In this document: positions 35,195 to 47,700 of the stretch, piece after piece
Layout of the letters: every line of letters starts with the position of its first letter
Position numbering within the stretch: position 1 is the stretch's first letter
Assembly (NCBI GenBank): GCA_026545765.1
Contig: CM048843.1
Coordinates: 3,100,001-3,164,000, forward strand
Length of the DNA: 64,000 bases
Direction: 5' to 3'
Source of the DNA: Plantago major
Lineage: Eukaryota; Streptophyta; Magnoliopsida; Lamiales; Plantaginaceae
Program-made: the position numbers and the translations under genes
Notes under the pieces: model-generated
Told to the model about the DNA's origin: nothing
Database searches by the model: none
What the model saw: the letters and a program-made list of their open reading frames with translations, nothing else

Positions 35195-35344
35195 TAATAT
35201 TTTAGACTAATTGTTCGTTTTTTAATGGAGACTGAGTATAGGGAATCGTTATAGGCCTACCTGCAGATACGTTTTACAATAGCACAAAAATTCCAAGAAC
35301 ATTGCATCTGAACCTTTTGCTTCAACACTCAGATCAGATCAGAA

Positions 35345-38056
35345 ATGGCAGGAGCATATGCAGCTCTTGTGTCTCTTATTCATGTCCTAAACCGAGTTCA
35401 ACATCCAGCCTGCCCTGTTTCATTTGACAAATCGCAGATACGATCTCTGTCTGATAAAGTCAACTCCTTAGTTGACTTTCTGGAGGCAGATTCTCACAAA
35501 ACAAGCCAAGATTTGGAGAAAGCAATGGTTGATGCTGCTTTTGCAGCAGAAGACTTGATTGAATCTTATCTTGTTAATCGGATTCTGAAAAGGTCCACAG
35601 GCAGCGAAGAAGAAGAAGGATCCTACATCCTCGTCTCTCAGGACCTGGACAAAGCAATCCAAACCATGGAGTTGATTGTCAAAGATGCCGAGGAAGTCAA
35701 AGTGAAGGATGATGGTCAAATAATGGGTGTGCTGCCTGTTAGCTCTGTGCAACTTAGCTCATCAGTTCCTCCCAGTGAAACTGTTAAGACGGTGGGATTT
35801 GATGATGACATGAAACGACTGCTGGAGCAGCTCACTAGCCGTGGATCCAATTTACAAATCATCCCGATTGTCGGAATGGGAGGAATCGGTAAAACTACTC
35901 TCGCCAGGAATGTTTATGACCATCCAATGCTACGCAATCATTTTGATGTTAGTGCTTGGGCGACAGTATCTCAAGATTATACGGTTGGAGGTATAATTTC
36001 TACTCTTCTGCAATCTATGTCAATTGATTTTGCTGAAAAGCATCGATTAGGTAATGAACAGTTAGGAGTAATACTACATAAACATTTGTTTGGTAGAAGA
36101 TATCTCATTATATTGGATGATATTTGGGATAGTACAGCATGGAATAAGATTCGTATATACTTTCCGCACAGTGGTCATGGATGTAGAATCTTGATAACGA
36201 CCAGGCTCCTCGATGTTGCCCTTATGACTGGAACATCTAGACCTCATGAAATGAAACTTCTAGATGAGAATAGAAGTTGGGATTTACTCTCTGCAAAGGT
36301 GTTTGGGGACTCAAGTTATCCTCCCGAATTTGAAGAGTTTGGAAAGAAAATTGCCAGGGGCTGTAAAGGAAATCCTTTGGCAATAAATGTAATTTCTGGC
36401 CTCCTTAGAACGTCCGAATTGACACTAGGATACTGGGAGCAAGTCGCAAGTAATATCAGCTACATCTTAAGTGTAGAAGGCGATGATGGTTATTCCATGA
36501 AGATATTATCTTTGAGTTACCACCAGTTGCCCGTTCATCTAAAGCCTTGTTTCTTATACATGGCAACATTCCCTGAAGATTATGAAATTCGTGCATCTGA
36601 AGTCATCAGATTATGGGTTGCAGATGGACTGGTAAAGCCAAATTTATATATACCATTGGAGGAGGTTGCATTGGAATATCTAAATGCTCTGATCAATAGA
36701 AATCTCATTCTAGTCAAGAAACGGGATTCTACGGGGAAAATCAAATGTTTAATTCTCCATGATTTACTTAGGTATTTTTGCATCAGAGAAGCTCAAAAGG
36801 AAAGGTTTCTTTATGTAGCTGATGGTGTTGCTGACTTTCCAGAAACAATAGAAAGTCAACGTCGTCTAGTTGCTGATTCAGTTCCTCATGGCATACAACG
36901 AAAGCAATTTGCTCGGTCTTTTATTCGGTTCGGCACCTGGGGTCTGCTTCCTCAAATCACATGGTTGAACATGGTACGAGTATTTGTTTCATCCCATCAG
37001 AGACATACACTTGATGATATCATGCAGCTTGTTAATGTACGATTCCTCAAATTTGCGATGAACGAATACATGCTAATATTCCTCAACCTCTCAAGGAATG
37101 AGCATCCATTAAGCTTGTTCTCTTCAATTTCCTTTTTGTGGAATCTTGAAACGTTGATAGTGGATATTGCTGAAAAAGCCTCCGAAGGATACAGCCTACC
37201 ATGTGAAATTTGGAAGCTGCGACACATTAAGCATCTTGTCTTCTCCAAAGAAGTCATTTTACCGGATCCTCCCGCTTCAGACACTGATTTTGTGTTCGAA
37301 AATCTGCAAACGCTCAAAATCATAAGAGTTCTCAGTGGTGATGTGCTTGCCAGAATTCCAAATATAAAGAAACTGGGGGTATGTTATGAGCAAAAGGGAA
37401 GCACAGAACAGTCACCTTGGTTTGGTCCCCTGGTTCAGTGTCATAAACTTGAAGCACTTTCAATTTCTTCGGTGTTTACTACCCGGGACCTGAAGACGAA
37501 CATGTTTCCTGATTCCCTCAGAAAGTTAACTTTGTGTAATTGTCGTATTCCATGGGGGAGTATGGAAGTTGTCGGTTCACTGTCGAATCTTGAAGTTCTG
37601 AAAATAGGATGGACTGCTTTTGTTGGCGAAGTGTGGGAATCAACTGAAGGGGAATTTCAGAGCCTTAAATTTTTGTTTGTCGAAGAATGCGACTTAGTAT
37701 CCTGGTTGGTAGAGGATAATTCACATTTCCCTTGTCTCGAGCGTTTGAGACTTCGACGCATGTGGTGGTTGGAGGAGATCCCCATGACTTTGGGAGATAC
37801 TCTTGTATCAATCCAGTTGGAAGACTGCACGAAATCTGCTGTTATATCAGCAAAGCAAATCCTGGAAGAACAACAAAGCTTTTATAATTATAACAGAGCT
37901 GAAGAGCTGGATGACCTTTCAGTTCAAGTTGTTCACTTTCTCAACTCCAAGCAGGACACAACAGAGCTCGATATGAAGCTGGAGATGGAGCTGAAGCAGG
38001 AGCTGGAGAGCATGACAAATGATAGTTTTCAGGTCACATTTGAGCATCGGGATTGA
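35345..38056 (+). CDS. CC-NB-ARC-LRR (NLR) immune receptor, R1/Rx-like, single exon
   Basis: The intact 903-residue frame encodes an intracellular nucleotide-binding leucine-rich-repeat receptor, which detects pathogen effectors and triggers defence. Residues 1-150 form an Rx-type coiled-coil region. NB-ARC motifs are in order: P-loop GMGGIGKTT (about 177-185), kinase-2 YLIILDDIW (about 253-261), RNBS-B RILITTR (about 281-287), GLPL-like GNPLAI (about 341-346), RNBS-D CFLYMATFPED (about 401-411) and an MHD-like LHD (about 470). Degenerate LRRs follow to about residue 830, with LETLIVDI, LQTLKII and LEVLKIG units. The C-terminal 70 residues are acidic and helical (LDMKLEMELKQELE). ATG at 35345 is the first in frame. 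No stops or shifts, so it is the only clearly functional host gene here. A good match to the asterid late-blight R1-like class by layout; the effector specificity is unknown. Confidence 0.93.
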   Translation: MAGAYAALVSLIHVLNRVQHPACPVSFDKSQIRSLSDKVNSLVDFLEADSHKTSQDLEKAMVDAAFAAEDLIESYLVNRILKRSTGSEEEEGSYILVSQDLDKAIQTMELIVKDAEEVKVKDDGQIMGVLPVSSVQLSSSVPPSETVKTVGFDDDMKRLLEQLTSRGSNLQIIPIVGMGGIGKTTLARNVYDHPMLRNHFDVSAWATVSQDYTVGGIISTLLQSMSIDFAEKHRLGNEQLGVILHKHLFGRRYLIILDDIWDSTAWNKIRIYFPHSGHGCRILITTRLLDVALMTGTSRPHEMKLLDENRSWDLLSAKVFGDSSYPPEFEEFGKKIARGCKGNPLAINVISGLLRTSELTLGYWEQVASNISYILSVEGDDGYSMKILSLSYHQLPVHLKPCFLYMATFPEDYEIRASEVIRLWVADGLVKPNLYIPLEEVALEYLNALINRNLILVKKRDSTGKIKCLILHDLLRYFCIREAQKERFLYVADGVADFPETIESQRRLVADSVPHGIQRKQFARSFIRFGTWGLLPQITWLNMVRVFVSSHQRHTLDDIMQLVNVRFLKFAMNEYMLIFLNLSRNEHPLSLFSSISFLWNLETLIVDIAEKASEGYSLPCEIWKLRHIKHLVFSKEVILPDPPASDTDFVFENLQTLKIIRVLSGDVLARIPNIKKLGVCYEQKGSTEQSPWFGPLVQCHKLEALSISSVFTTRDLKTNMFPDSLRKLTLCNCRIPWGSMEVVGSLSNLEVLKIGWTAFVGEVWESTEGEFQSLKFLFVEECDLVSWLVEDNSHFPCLERLRLRRMWWLEEIPMTLGDTLVSIQLEDCTKSAVISAKQILEEQQSFYNYNRAEELDDLSVQVVHFLNSKQDTTELDMKLEMELKQELESMTNDSFQVTFEHRD

Positions 38057-39418
38057 TAGTGAAGGTACCATACCATACTATTTACTGCTCTATTATAGAA
38101 TAGTTATGTGTTGTAAACTTGTGAAGGCAGATTCACATTGACCTTGTACACAGTGTGCTCCTATAGTCCTAAATATTGTAGCATTAGTTTTCATTCCTCA
38201 TGTTGGATATCCTGCTTTCAGTAAATCTACCGAAAATAGGGGTTCATCTGTGATAGTTATGTTTAGTAATTTTTCTAATAATATTATGATACATAATATC
38301 AAATATGTGATGTTGAGAGAGGGTATAAGTCCCTAGAATTAGAGTAAGAATGTCTGGAAGTGTACAATAAGATATGTTATCTTCTTTGTCCAATCCTAAT
38401 CTAAATGGAAGTCATCCAGTGTTTGTACAATAGAAATGACCGTTAAATCTCAATAATTTCAGGCAACTCAAGACAACTAGTTCGATTGTTCCTACAGAAA
38501 AGAATTTATTATCGAACCCCTGAGGATGCTGGGTTAAGTAATATTTTGATATGCAGTGGCGATGGTTAAGAGTTGTATTAGAGTTTTTTATAATAGTGTG
38601 TGTTTTTGTGCATGATCAACTAGCTATATGCAATTTATCATTAACTGTCACGCTCCTACTTTTTTGTATTTTAGGAATTCAGAGTATTTCATCTTTTCTT
38701 TGTACTGAATTTCGCAGAGGTTTTGTTACAATTAGCAAATGTGAAGACTAACAGTGGGGAACTTGTTTCATGAAAGAACAAAGCCACCTTCGAGATTGAA
38801 CTGACAATTGGGCCGAAGCAGTAGAGCTCATGTCCTGATAGATGTGTGTTACTTACGAGATGACATGGTTGATGGGTCTGCATTGTGATAATTAGCAGAA
38901 AATGTTCACAATGACTTGTAATTTTCTTCTGAATCAAGCACTTGTAATGATTTTGGCTTATTTATTTGTTTGACGATCACAATTCACTATCATTTTTTAT
39001 GGGAACTACCTGTTTATTTGAGTGTGCAATAATAAGATCAAGGATTTGCAACAGATCAACCTCTATCAATTATTGATCCCGTATTTGATATCTCAACAGG
39101 TTGAGCTGCAGAATTCCTTGAATAGAGGCAACAAGACTCGATTATAGGCCAGGAAACTAATGAAAAGAGTTTTATGAAACTAACAATGAAGACCAGAGTC
39201 CAAGAGATTTACGGAAGTTAACACCTTGCACATGCAGAGGCTATGTCAAGACTCAAGAGCGAGATAGGTAAGGTGAGGCCTTTTTGCGTTACTATGTTCG
39301 TTGTTTAAGTTTTCCTTCTCATGGATCAAAATTTCGGTTTCGGACACCATCTCGGATTCAAAATTTAGTGAGACGTCTCGAGAAGTTTCGATAAAGTTTC
39401 TACAAGGCATAAAATCTC
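38057..39418. other. NLR 3' flank and intergenic DNA
   Basis: Holds the NLR 3' untranslated region; its polyadenylation site cannot be fixed by eye. The ORFs at 38551-38751 and 38689-38937 overlap on opposite strands and show no domain. Confidence 0.4.
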
Positions 39419-40241
39419 TTACAGAAACACCCCCTGTAAGAGTCCGAAATTACAATTTCCCCTAAACATTTTTGCACATCCCCTGTCGTTAGTTGACTAA
39501 CGGAGTCAACGTTAGTCAACAAAAAAGTTACTTTGGGACCCCTCGAAAATTTAAAAAAATTCTGGAAAATGAAAATGACGGAAACTTTTTTTTTATGGAA
39601 AATGAAAATGACGGAAAATTCTGGAAAATGACGAAAATGAAAATGAAAAGACACATATTATTAACAGGTATTTATAGTTGAAAAGAATTAAGGTTAACAA
39701 TTCTTTCTATCAATTTAACATGTATTATTAATTCCAAGACACCAAAATCAATTCCAAGACATGTTAGAGGAGGTATGCAGAGTTAGAAAATCACCAAAAT
39801 GAAAAGACACATATTATTAACTTCAAATTCTTCCTTTTCAATCAATTTTCTTACTTTCTTCTACTTCTATTCCGTAAATTACATTCAAGTTCCCTTGTTA
39901 CTTTTTCAGAAAAATCTATGTGTTTTTTTTTTCAATTTGACTAATCTTACTTTGGGACCCTCGAGGACAGAGGTGGAAACCATCAATCTTTATGATGTCA
40001 AAAAAAAATTTGCTTATGTAATTTTTTTTTTTTTTTTACAAATCTTATTTTCAAACCCCAGTTGACGGTTGACTTTTTTAACGGTTTGACCGCATTGACT
40101 CGTTGACTAACGGCGAAAGTTAACGGCATGAAACCCTGAGCAAAGTTCAGGGGGGAAATTGTAACGATCTTTCGGAACCCCTGGGTTTCAGGGGGGATTT
40201 GAAAAATGAGAATCTTACAGGGGTGAAAGTGTAATTAACCC
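39419..40241. mobile_element. Probable Mutator-like MITE
   Basis: The left end (TTACAGAAACACCCCCTGTAAGAG..AATTACAATTTCCCC) matches, inverted, the right end (complement GGGTTAATTACACTTTCACCCC, then CTGTAAGATT..GTTACAATTTCCCC). The interior has a palindrome around TTAGTTGACTAACGG / CGTTGACTAACGG and a repeated block AAAATGAAAAGACACATATT at 39644 and 39798. TSD not found, so boundaries are approximate. Confidence 0.65.
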
Positions 40242-40301
40242 AATGAAATAAGTTCAAATAACAAGTTTTTATCTCAAATGTACCATAACTTACACTATTA
40301 T

Positions 40302-40409
40302 GGCCCTGTTCTCTTCAACTGAAAACTCATTCAGTTCAGTTCTGCTTAGTTATATTTTATACTACAATTCAGTTCAATTCAGAAAATTGCAGTTGAAGAG
40401 AACAGAGCC
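40302..40409. mobile_element. Tourist-like MITE, copy 2 (108 bp)
   Basis: Starts GGCCCTGTTCTCTTCAACTG and ends CAGTTGAAGAGAACAGAGCC. It differs from copy 1 (30693-30800) at only a few positions and has the same length. The flanks (TAT and TAA) only approximate a TWA TSD. Confidence 0.8.
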
Positions 40410-42103
40410 TAAGTACTATTATTTGTACATAACTAATGCAATCTAGTAAGGGTGAATTTCATCCAGTACCCCTTTTAGATGTTCTAATTACACTTGGGTA
40501 CCAGTTAGATCAACAATAACATGCAAGTCCTGATCGATATAAATCAATTACATGTAGGTCCACGAATTTGACTTTTGGTGAATTAAAACCAAGAAAAGTC
40601 ATTTTTACCCCTGCTTAAATATTAGTTTTTAGTTTTAGCCAAACAGGCTTAACTTATTGATGACGTGTGGACTTGGATGTAATTGATTTTTTTACATATA
40701 ATTTATATTTAAACTTATTATTAATTAACTTGTATTAAGATACCTTAATTAGTGGTTGTATGTAAATGTTCCGGAGGGTCCCATTTTGATTTTTAAACAT
40801 TTTGGAGGTTTAATTTTAATTTTCACCTATCAAACATATAAATATAAAAAGGTTGAAGGATAGTTTACAATTTCTAGAACTTCATACTTATTTTTAAGAC
40901 TTAATGGCATCTATTTAAATAATGAGAACTTCTAAATTATAGTAGTGATCCCAGGGCTCATCTAATTTTTAAAGGATAGCCCTTTCAATTTTTTAAAACC
41001 CTCAATTAAGTCCCTGTAAAATCCCAAAATTTTTAAAAACTTTGTAAAATTCCAAAATAAAATCATTCTTACACGATTAGGAGGGCATGGAGAGAGATCA
41101 GTCCAATCATGATTGCTCTTCCTATTCTTCCTATTTCAAATAACAATATTTATTAATTTATTAATTTTTATTTAACTTTATTGGAAACTCCATGGATGAA
41201 CTTCCATGGCAGAAAGCACGGAAGCTCCGTCGGAGCTTCCATGAACGTGAAAGGGATAAAAAAAATTTAAAATTTTAAAATTGAAAATATGGGTTAATTG
41301 ATACTGTATTTTTATTTTTTTTCATTATTTTTTAAACAAATTTATGTTTTTTTTGTAATTTTTAATTTTTCAATGCCTTTTCAGTTATCAATTATTTTTC
41401 AATACCTTTTTTAAAATAATTTTTCTGTTATTTATTTATTTTTCGTAATTTTTTATTTTTTAAATTATTTTTCATTTTTTTATTTATTTTTCATAATTGA
41501 TAAAATTTTTAAATTATTAATTAGTTTTTATTTATTATTTTTCACTCACATATCTCTAACAAATCACTTTCACCTTCCTGGAATGGATGGAGGTTCCATG
41601 GAAGTGAAAGGAAACATGTGTTAATTAATGTTATATTGTTTTTTCAAATTTGTTTATATTTTTATTTTATTTTTCATAATTTTTTATTTTATAAACATTT
41701 TTATGTAATTATTTATTTTTCAATTTTTATTTAGTAATTTATTTTTTATTTCTTAAAATCATTTTTCTATTTTTCATTTTTATCCAAAAAATTATTTTTA
41801 TATTATTTATTTATTTTCATATTTTTTAAATAAATTTTCTAATTTTTATTTATTTTTCAAAAAAAAATTTTTAAAATATTTTTTTCTATTTTTTATTTAT
41901 TGTTCATAATTTTTTATTCAACCTAAATTATTTTTCCATTATTTATTTATTTTTTGGATATTATTGTGTATTAAAATCGAAAAGGGGGTAAAATAAACTA
42001 AGGACCTGTTTGTTTGTCCACTAAGGAATTTCAACTTATAAGCTCGTCAACAAAAAATCAACTTTTTGGATTTAGATGTAATTGTTGAACTAACTGGTGC
42101 TTA
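40410..42103. other. Intergenic DNA with small repeat remnants
   Basis: A possible small inverted-end element lies near 40447-40826 (GGGTGAATTT.. and ..TTTTCACCT). A CCATGG/GGAGCTCC palindrome pair occurs at 41190-41255, like those in the Mutator-like MITEs. From 41290 to 41960 the DNA is a simple TTTATTTATTTTTCAT-type low-complexity stretch. No genes. Confidence 0.45.
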
Positions 42104-42372
42104 CACTACAAAAAAAACCAGTTTTAGCGACGGAATTATCCGTCGCTAAAACTGGACCGATCCGTCGCTAAATCCTTAGCGACGGATAAAACCCTGTCCC
42201 CAAACAATGCGTTGCAATGTTTTTTAGCGACGGATAAGGGATCCGTCGCTAAATAACGACGCACTGGCGACGGATTAATCCGTTGACCAGTTCGTCCGCA
42301 TTGGCGACGGATTCTGTATCCGTCTCTAATTAGAGACGGGGTTTAGCGACGGAAATAATTCCGTCGCTAAAT
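42104..42372. repeat. CACTA subterminal repeats, right end in gene sense
   Basis: About ten copies of TTAGCGACGG or its complement CCGTCGCTAA in direct and inverted orientation, the expected binding sites for the CACTA tnpA-type protein. Confidence 0.88.
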
Positions 42373-43175
42373 CTACTGTTTTGAATTTTTTTTTTTAAAT
42401 ATTTCTTTTTCACCTGTTTTTTCACATAATATAGTCATAGATAATATATCCGAAACAATTAAATTGCATTAATATATCCGAAACTATATAAATTATCTAC
42501 AAATAATCCGAAACAAGAATTAGAAGGTGAAATAGGTCAAATTATCCATAACAAGTCTGATGTAACTAAGGATAATCGGGAGGAGGCGGTGGGTGAGACT
42601 GGGAAGAGCTCTTGAACATCCGGTCAACTCGTCCATCCGCTGGCCATACGAGCCATTCCTCAAGCACTTGCTCGTAAGTCGCTTTGCCTTGACTATTTCT
42701 GTTGGAGAGGAGTCATCATCTCGTTAACTCTTCTTTGCGTGTAGAGGTTAGATCGCGATCTGATCCTCGACACCGAGAAGCTACCGTAACTCATGGAAGG
42801 GCCTAAACTTCCCAATCCATACATTCGACCCTTCATTGTCCATCGGGTTGACCTCAAGAAGATCTGGTCTTGCTCTTCAATTGACACTCATGACCGTCGA
42901 TCATCCTCTCGCCCATCCTCCTCTCGACCTCACTCTGCAATTGTTGGTTGCATACGAAATGAGATGTAATTTTAGGAATCACTTTAATTAAAATACTCAA
43001 ATACACATGTAATTAACCTTAAGAAAGAAACGTACCGCAATACGTTCGGCCCTCACGTCAGTCCAGATGCCATTCTTCAGCTTAGCCTTCTTGAAGTGGT
43101 ACAGAGCACTCTTCTACATCCTTTATCGCCTAAAAACATATGTGCAAACAAGTAGTTAGTTGATTGAAATGAAAG

Positions 43176-43490
43176 CTAAAAACTGTTATGTATCATATTC
43201 CAAGTCATAAACAACATATTTACTAACCTCATCACGTGATCTGTAACAATAGCTCGCGACCCATAGTGATGTCTGGCAGTGCCCGTACCATCATGCGGCT
43301 CAGACAAACGATTTTGTCTGTTCTTGTACGCTTGATCCTGGACGAAGGGATCATTCCAGTACGTCAACCACAGTGCCCACTCGTCATCCCCCACCCAAGT
43401 TGGCTGCCTGCGTGTCTCCTTCATTTTGTAGACCATTTTCCTGTAGATGTCGGACCCTAAAGTCTCGAAAACGGAGTACAACTGGGACAC
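43176..43490 (-). pseudogene. tnpA-like protein (Transposase_24 type), fragment
   Basis: The minus-strand frame has RQPTWVGDDEWALWLTYWND and FVQDQAYKNRQNR, matching the W..W....Y...S.KNR core of the plant Transposase_24/Ptta family, the tnpA partner that binds subterminal repeats. The flanking conserved parts (start, and the downstream R.T...) are on separate short frames with introns or breaks, so the gene is incomplete. It lies downstream of tnpD on the same strand, the usual CACTA order. Confidence 0.75.
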
Positions 43491-43624
43491 CAGCGCATTG
43501 GGAATGAAATAGTCCTTTTACAACAATTCCATTCAAAGTAAAAATTACACAAGTATAAAGAAAGATAACAATTTAAATATAACACTAAAATGAAACTGAA
43601 ATGTAGTAGTCCTACATCAAAACA

Positions 43625-43830
43625 AGCTCAGTGGCTAACATACCACTCAAATTGTCCTAAAATTGACTAACACAATGGTGACTAACATATCACCCAAGTT
43701 CAGTGGCTAACATACCACTCAAACGACACAACAAGTTCATAAATGGTGACTAACACATCAAAACAAGCTTAGTGGCTAACATACCACTCACAGATATAGT
43801 GGCTAACATACCACACAAATTAACACAATG
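43625..43830. repeat. Short repeat AGTGGCTAACATACCAC inside the CACTA element
   Basis: AGTGGCTAACATACCAC occurs at about 43630, 43701, 43772 and 43798, with related GTGACTAACA(C/T)ATCA units between. Likely intronic. Confidence 0.75.
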
Positions 43831-44759
43831 ATTAAAAAACAAATAAAGCATTAATTGTAACATTTAAGCTTATGCGACTCGTCAAGTAAAAGTGCTTCAT
43901 CCGTCCGGACGTTTGACCACTTCTCGCCCCGTCCGGCATCTCCGCCTCCCCCTGAAGATTTTGCCTAGTTTTTCCGAGGCATCCGGAGGCCAAAACCTGT
44001 TATCAATGAGACAAACAAGAAACAAATATTCATTAGTAAAATCATGTAACATATATTTATCTTAAGTGTATGTTCTACAACTCCATAATACTTACTTGTT
44101 CTCGCCATCGGGGAACAACACCGTTTCCACGAAATGTAGCACCGTCAACGCTGGCACGGACACCGTCGAAGGGTAGTCACCAGAGCGAAGCCGTGTAGGC
44201 GGTGGAGTCTCCGGCACGTGAGATCTGCCGCTCCCCAATGTCGTATCCAACGAGAGGACTACCATGACTAGTGGGTACTACTAGAACTCATTGGACTAGC
44301 ACCCCTAAACCCGGAGGAAGGTATGTCGACTTCCTTTGCGCGACATCTGCAAATAAGAAATTGCAAGAAAAATTAATGAGTTAGTAAAGAATACATGAAT
44401 ATACATTTGTGAGATATTAAAGTAATAATAATCGAACTAATCATATATACACATAACAACTAAGCATACAATACACACATACCCTCGTCCTCATCGGCTA
44501 TTGTTAAGTCTATAAATTGGTCTTCACCCGTGTCTATGAACTCATCATCACCAGGCTGTGCTTTCATTGTTTGATCAACGACCTCTTCTCGATACGAGTT
44601 GGTAATTGAATCGTCCTTATCAATGTACTCTACTCTGGAGCGGGCCTGTATATGCATCGCAGCCAACTAATCCACCTTATCGCGTTTGAGGCTTGGATAT
44701 TCAATAAACACCACCGCCGTGCTTGAGTCGCCAAGATAAACGGTTCATACTTAGTACGA

Positions 44760-47700
44760 TACCTATGGTTAATTTCTACCATTTGATAGAGCTCGTGTTT
44801 CACACTTACTGGAGTAGGATCATACCACCGACATCAAATGTAAAGGTTCTTTTCAAAGGAAACCCGGATATTCAAGTCACACAATTCGCCCTGTGTTCCG
44901 TAGAAATCATACAAATCATCATTTGCATCTTGATCTTGCCCCCTTACACACACCCCGGAATTGCTTGTGGCCATGGCGGTGTTAGACTCAATTGTTTGAA
45001 ACCTAAGGCCATTTACTATGTAAGATGAGAATGTGGAGACCTTTCTGTTTGGTCCCTCTGCTAGAGATTCTAAGTAAGGACATGTGACTTTGTTGATGTG
45101 ATTTCAGACGTACTCCTTGAACCAATCTGCAAATTGCTTCCAACTTCTTGAAGCAGTTCTTCAATTACGTCATCTGCCATTGTTAGATTCTTCTCTCTGA
45201 AAAGGCTGTGGACACGATTACATGATTAGATATATATAGTAGTTAGAAGTTAAAATCCATGTGTTAGCATAAGAAAGCTACTCACCGAGCATAAATCTCC
45301 ATAAATTTGTCAACTTCAAAGACAGTCGAGAGGACATAATATGTGGGCCTTCACTCCTTATCCGTCACCATTCTCTTTTCTTCTCCAATAGGTCTCCGGA
45401 GACCCTAAAATTGAAATGGAAACGTCATCATCCTCTTGAACTTGAATGTGTCTGCGTTCGACGGCCTAGATGCCTTCGTCGGACATGGTCCCCAAAGTAA
45501 TAGGAAGCGTAAGATTGCAGCTTCCTCTCAAGACGTAGGCATTGGCCATCGATCCCTCGAGCTTGCCTTTGTTGTTGACATACCTCTTCAATTTCCCAAG
45601 TACATAATGCATATATGTTGATGTAACACAATGTAACTTGGGAAAATTTAGACTTTATAAGTAAATGATTGCCTTGATTACACACCTCGAATGGATACAT
45701 CCATCGACATCGAACCGTCCAAGAAGCCTCGCTTCATGTGGGAGGTGAACCGGCAAGTGCTCCATAGAATCAAATAAGCTCGGAGGAAAGATACGCTCGA
45801 GCTTACATAGAATCAATGGTATGTTGCTTTCAAGATTTGCTAACACTACATTGTCAAGCACCCTTGAGCATAAATTCTTGAAAAATAAGCTCACTTCGTG
45901 ATCGCAATCCATACAGGTTTAGGTAGCATTTCTCGAAATGCAACAGGGAGAAGCCTCTCCATGAACACATGACAATCGTGGCTCTTCATCCCGTACATCT
46001 TTGTCCTCTTCACATCCACACACCGCCCCAACTTTGAGGCGTAATTATCGGGGAACATCAATCCCCTCACCCAATCAAATAGTTTGTTCCTAGATTCAGT
46101 GTCAATTGTGTAGCATGCCTTGGGCCACTGCCCCTTATCATTCTGCTTTGTCAACTCGGGCCTTTTACACAATGTATCCAACTCGCTCTAGATTTAGGGG
46201 TGTCCTTTGTTTTTCCGGTAATGTTGCAAATCGTGTTGAATAAGTTCTCGAACACGTTTTTCTCAATGTGCATGAAATCCAAGTTGTGACGTATAAGAAG
46301 ACTGCTCCAATAAGGCAAGTCCCAGAAGATGCTTCTCTTCTTCCATCCACAATTTTTGCTAATTTTCTCGTTATGCTTATCCGACCCAACTTCAGTCACT
46401 TTCATAAGACCCAACCTATCTATCTCCGCAAGTATTTCTGCACCAGTAAGTTGTCTCGGGGCGCCTTTGTTCACTACTTTATTTTTCAAGAATTGAGTCT
46501 TGTTCTTCCTGAATGTATGGTCCTTTGGTAGAAATCTACGATGACAGTCAAACCAACATTCCTTTCCGCTCTCCTTCAGTCTAAATGCATCAGTGTCTTC
46601 CATACAATGTGGACATGCATTAAAGCCCACGGTTTTCCTTCCAGATAGCATGGAGTACGCAGGAAAATCACTCACGGTCCACGTGAATGCCTCTCAATGT
46701 AAAGTTCTTCTTCTTTGACACATCATATGCCGGATACCATTTTCCCACAACTCAATCAGCTCCTTGATTAGGGGTTGCAAGAACACATCCAGCTTCTGTG
46801 ACGGATCATCTGGCCCGGGCACCAACACAGTCAAGAACATGAATGGTTCCTTCATGCACTCACCGGGGGGCAGGTTGTACGGTGTCAGTATGACTGGCCA
46901 ACAAGAGTACTTCCGGTCATTTCCAAACGGGTTAAAACCATCCGTACAAAGCCCCAAGCGTACATTTCTAGGCTCGGCTGCAAACTCCGGGTAGGTCTTA
47001 TCGAACTATTTCCATGCGGGTGAGTCTGATGGATGCTCCATTCTACCCTCTTCCGGGATTACTCGCTCATTGTGCCACCGCATTTTATCGGCACAAGCAC
47101 TTGAAGCGTACAACCTCTTCAAACGAGGTGCTAGAGGAAAATACCACATTTTCTTATGTGGTAGAATTTTCTTCTGACGTTTCTTTGCAGCCCCCTCCTT
47201 GTAATGCTTGTACCGGTCCTTACCACAGAACTTGCACTTCAGTAGATCTGTATCCTCCCCCCAATAGATCATACACATATCCTCACAACAATCTATGGTT
47301 TCCATGGGCAACCCCATCCCCGTGATCTTTTCTTCGCTTGGTAAAAGTTGGTGGAACTAGATTTTCTTCGGACAAAGATCGACATTAATTGTACCCATTC
47401 ATTGAAGCTCGCTTGATTCAGCCATTAGCCTTACAACTCATTAGCCGAGCCAACAAAGACAACTCGCCATTTACATCCTCGATAATCGGCTTCTTTGATT
47501 CCAAAGAAGTCAAAGAACACACGATCCGCAGGATTCGGAGGCTCCTCCACATCCCCTACATCGGGCTCCTCGGTGTCCATGAACTCTGGACCCGCAACAT
47601 CATACACCATTTGCTCCATCCGTTCATGATCATAATTAGCATCAGATGTAGACGTGTTTTGAGTACTTCCGATCACATTTTTCTCCTTCCTTTTACGCTT

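Noticed and set aside
36580..37323. Minus-strand ORFs inside the NLR gene
   Set aside because: Shadow frames of a clearly coding plus-strand gene.
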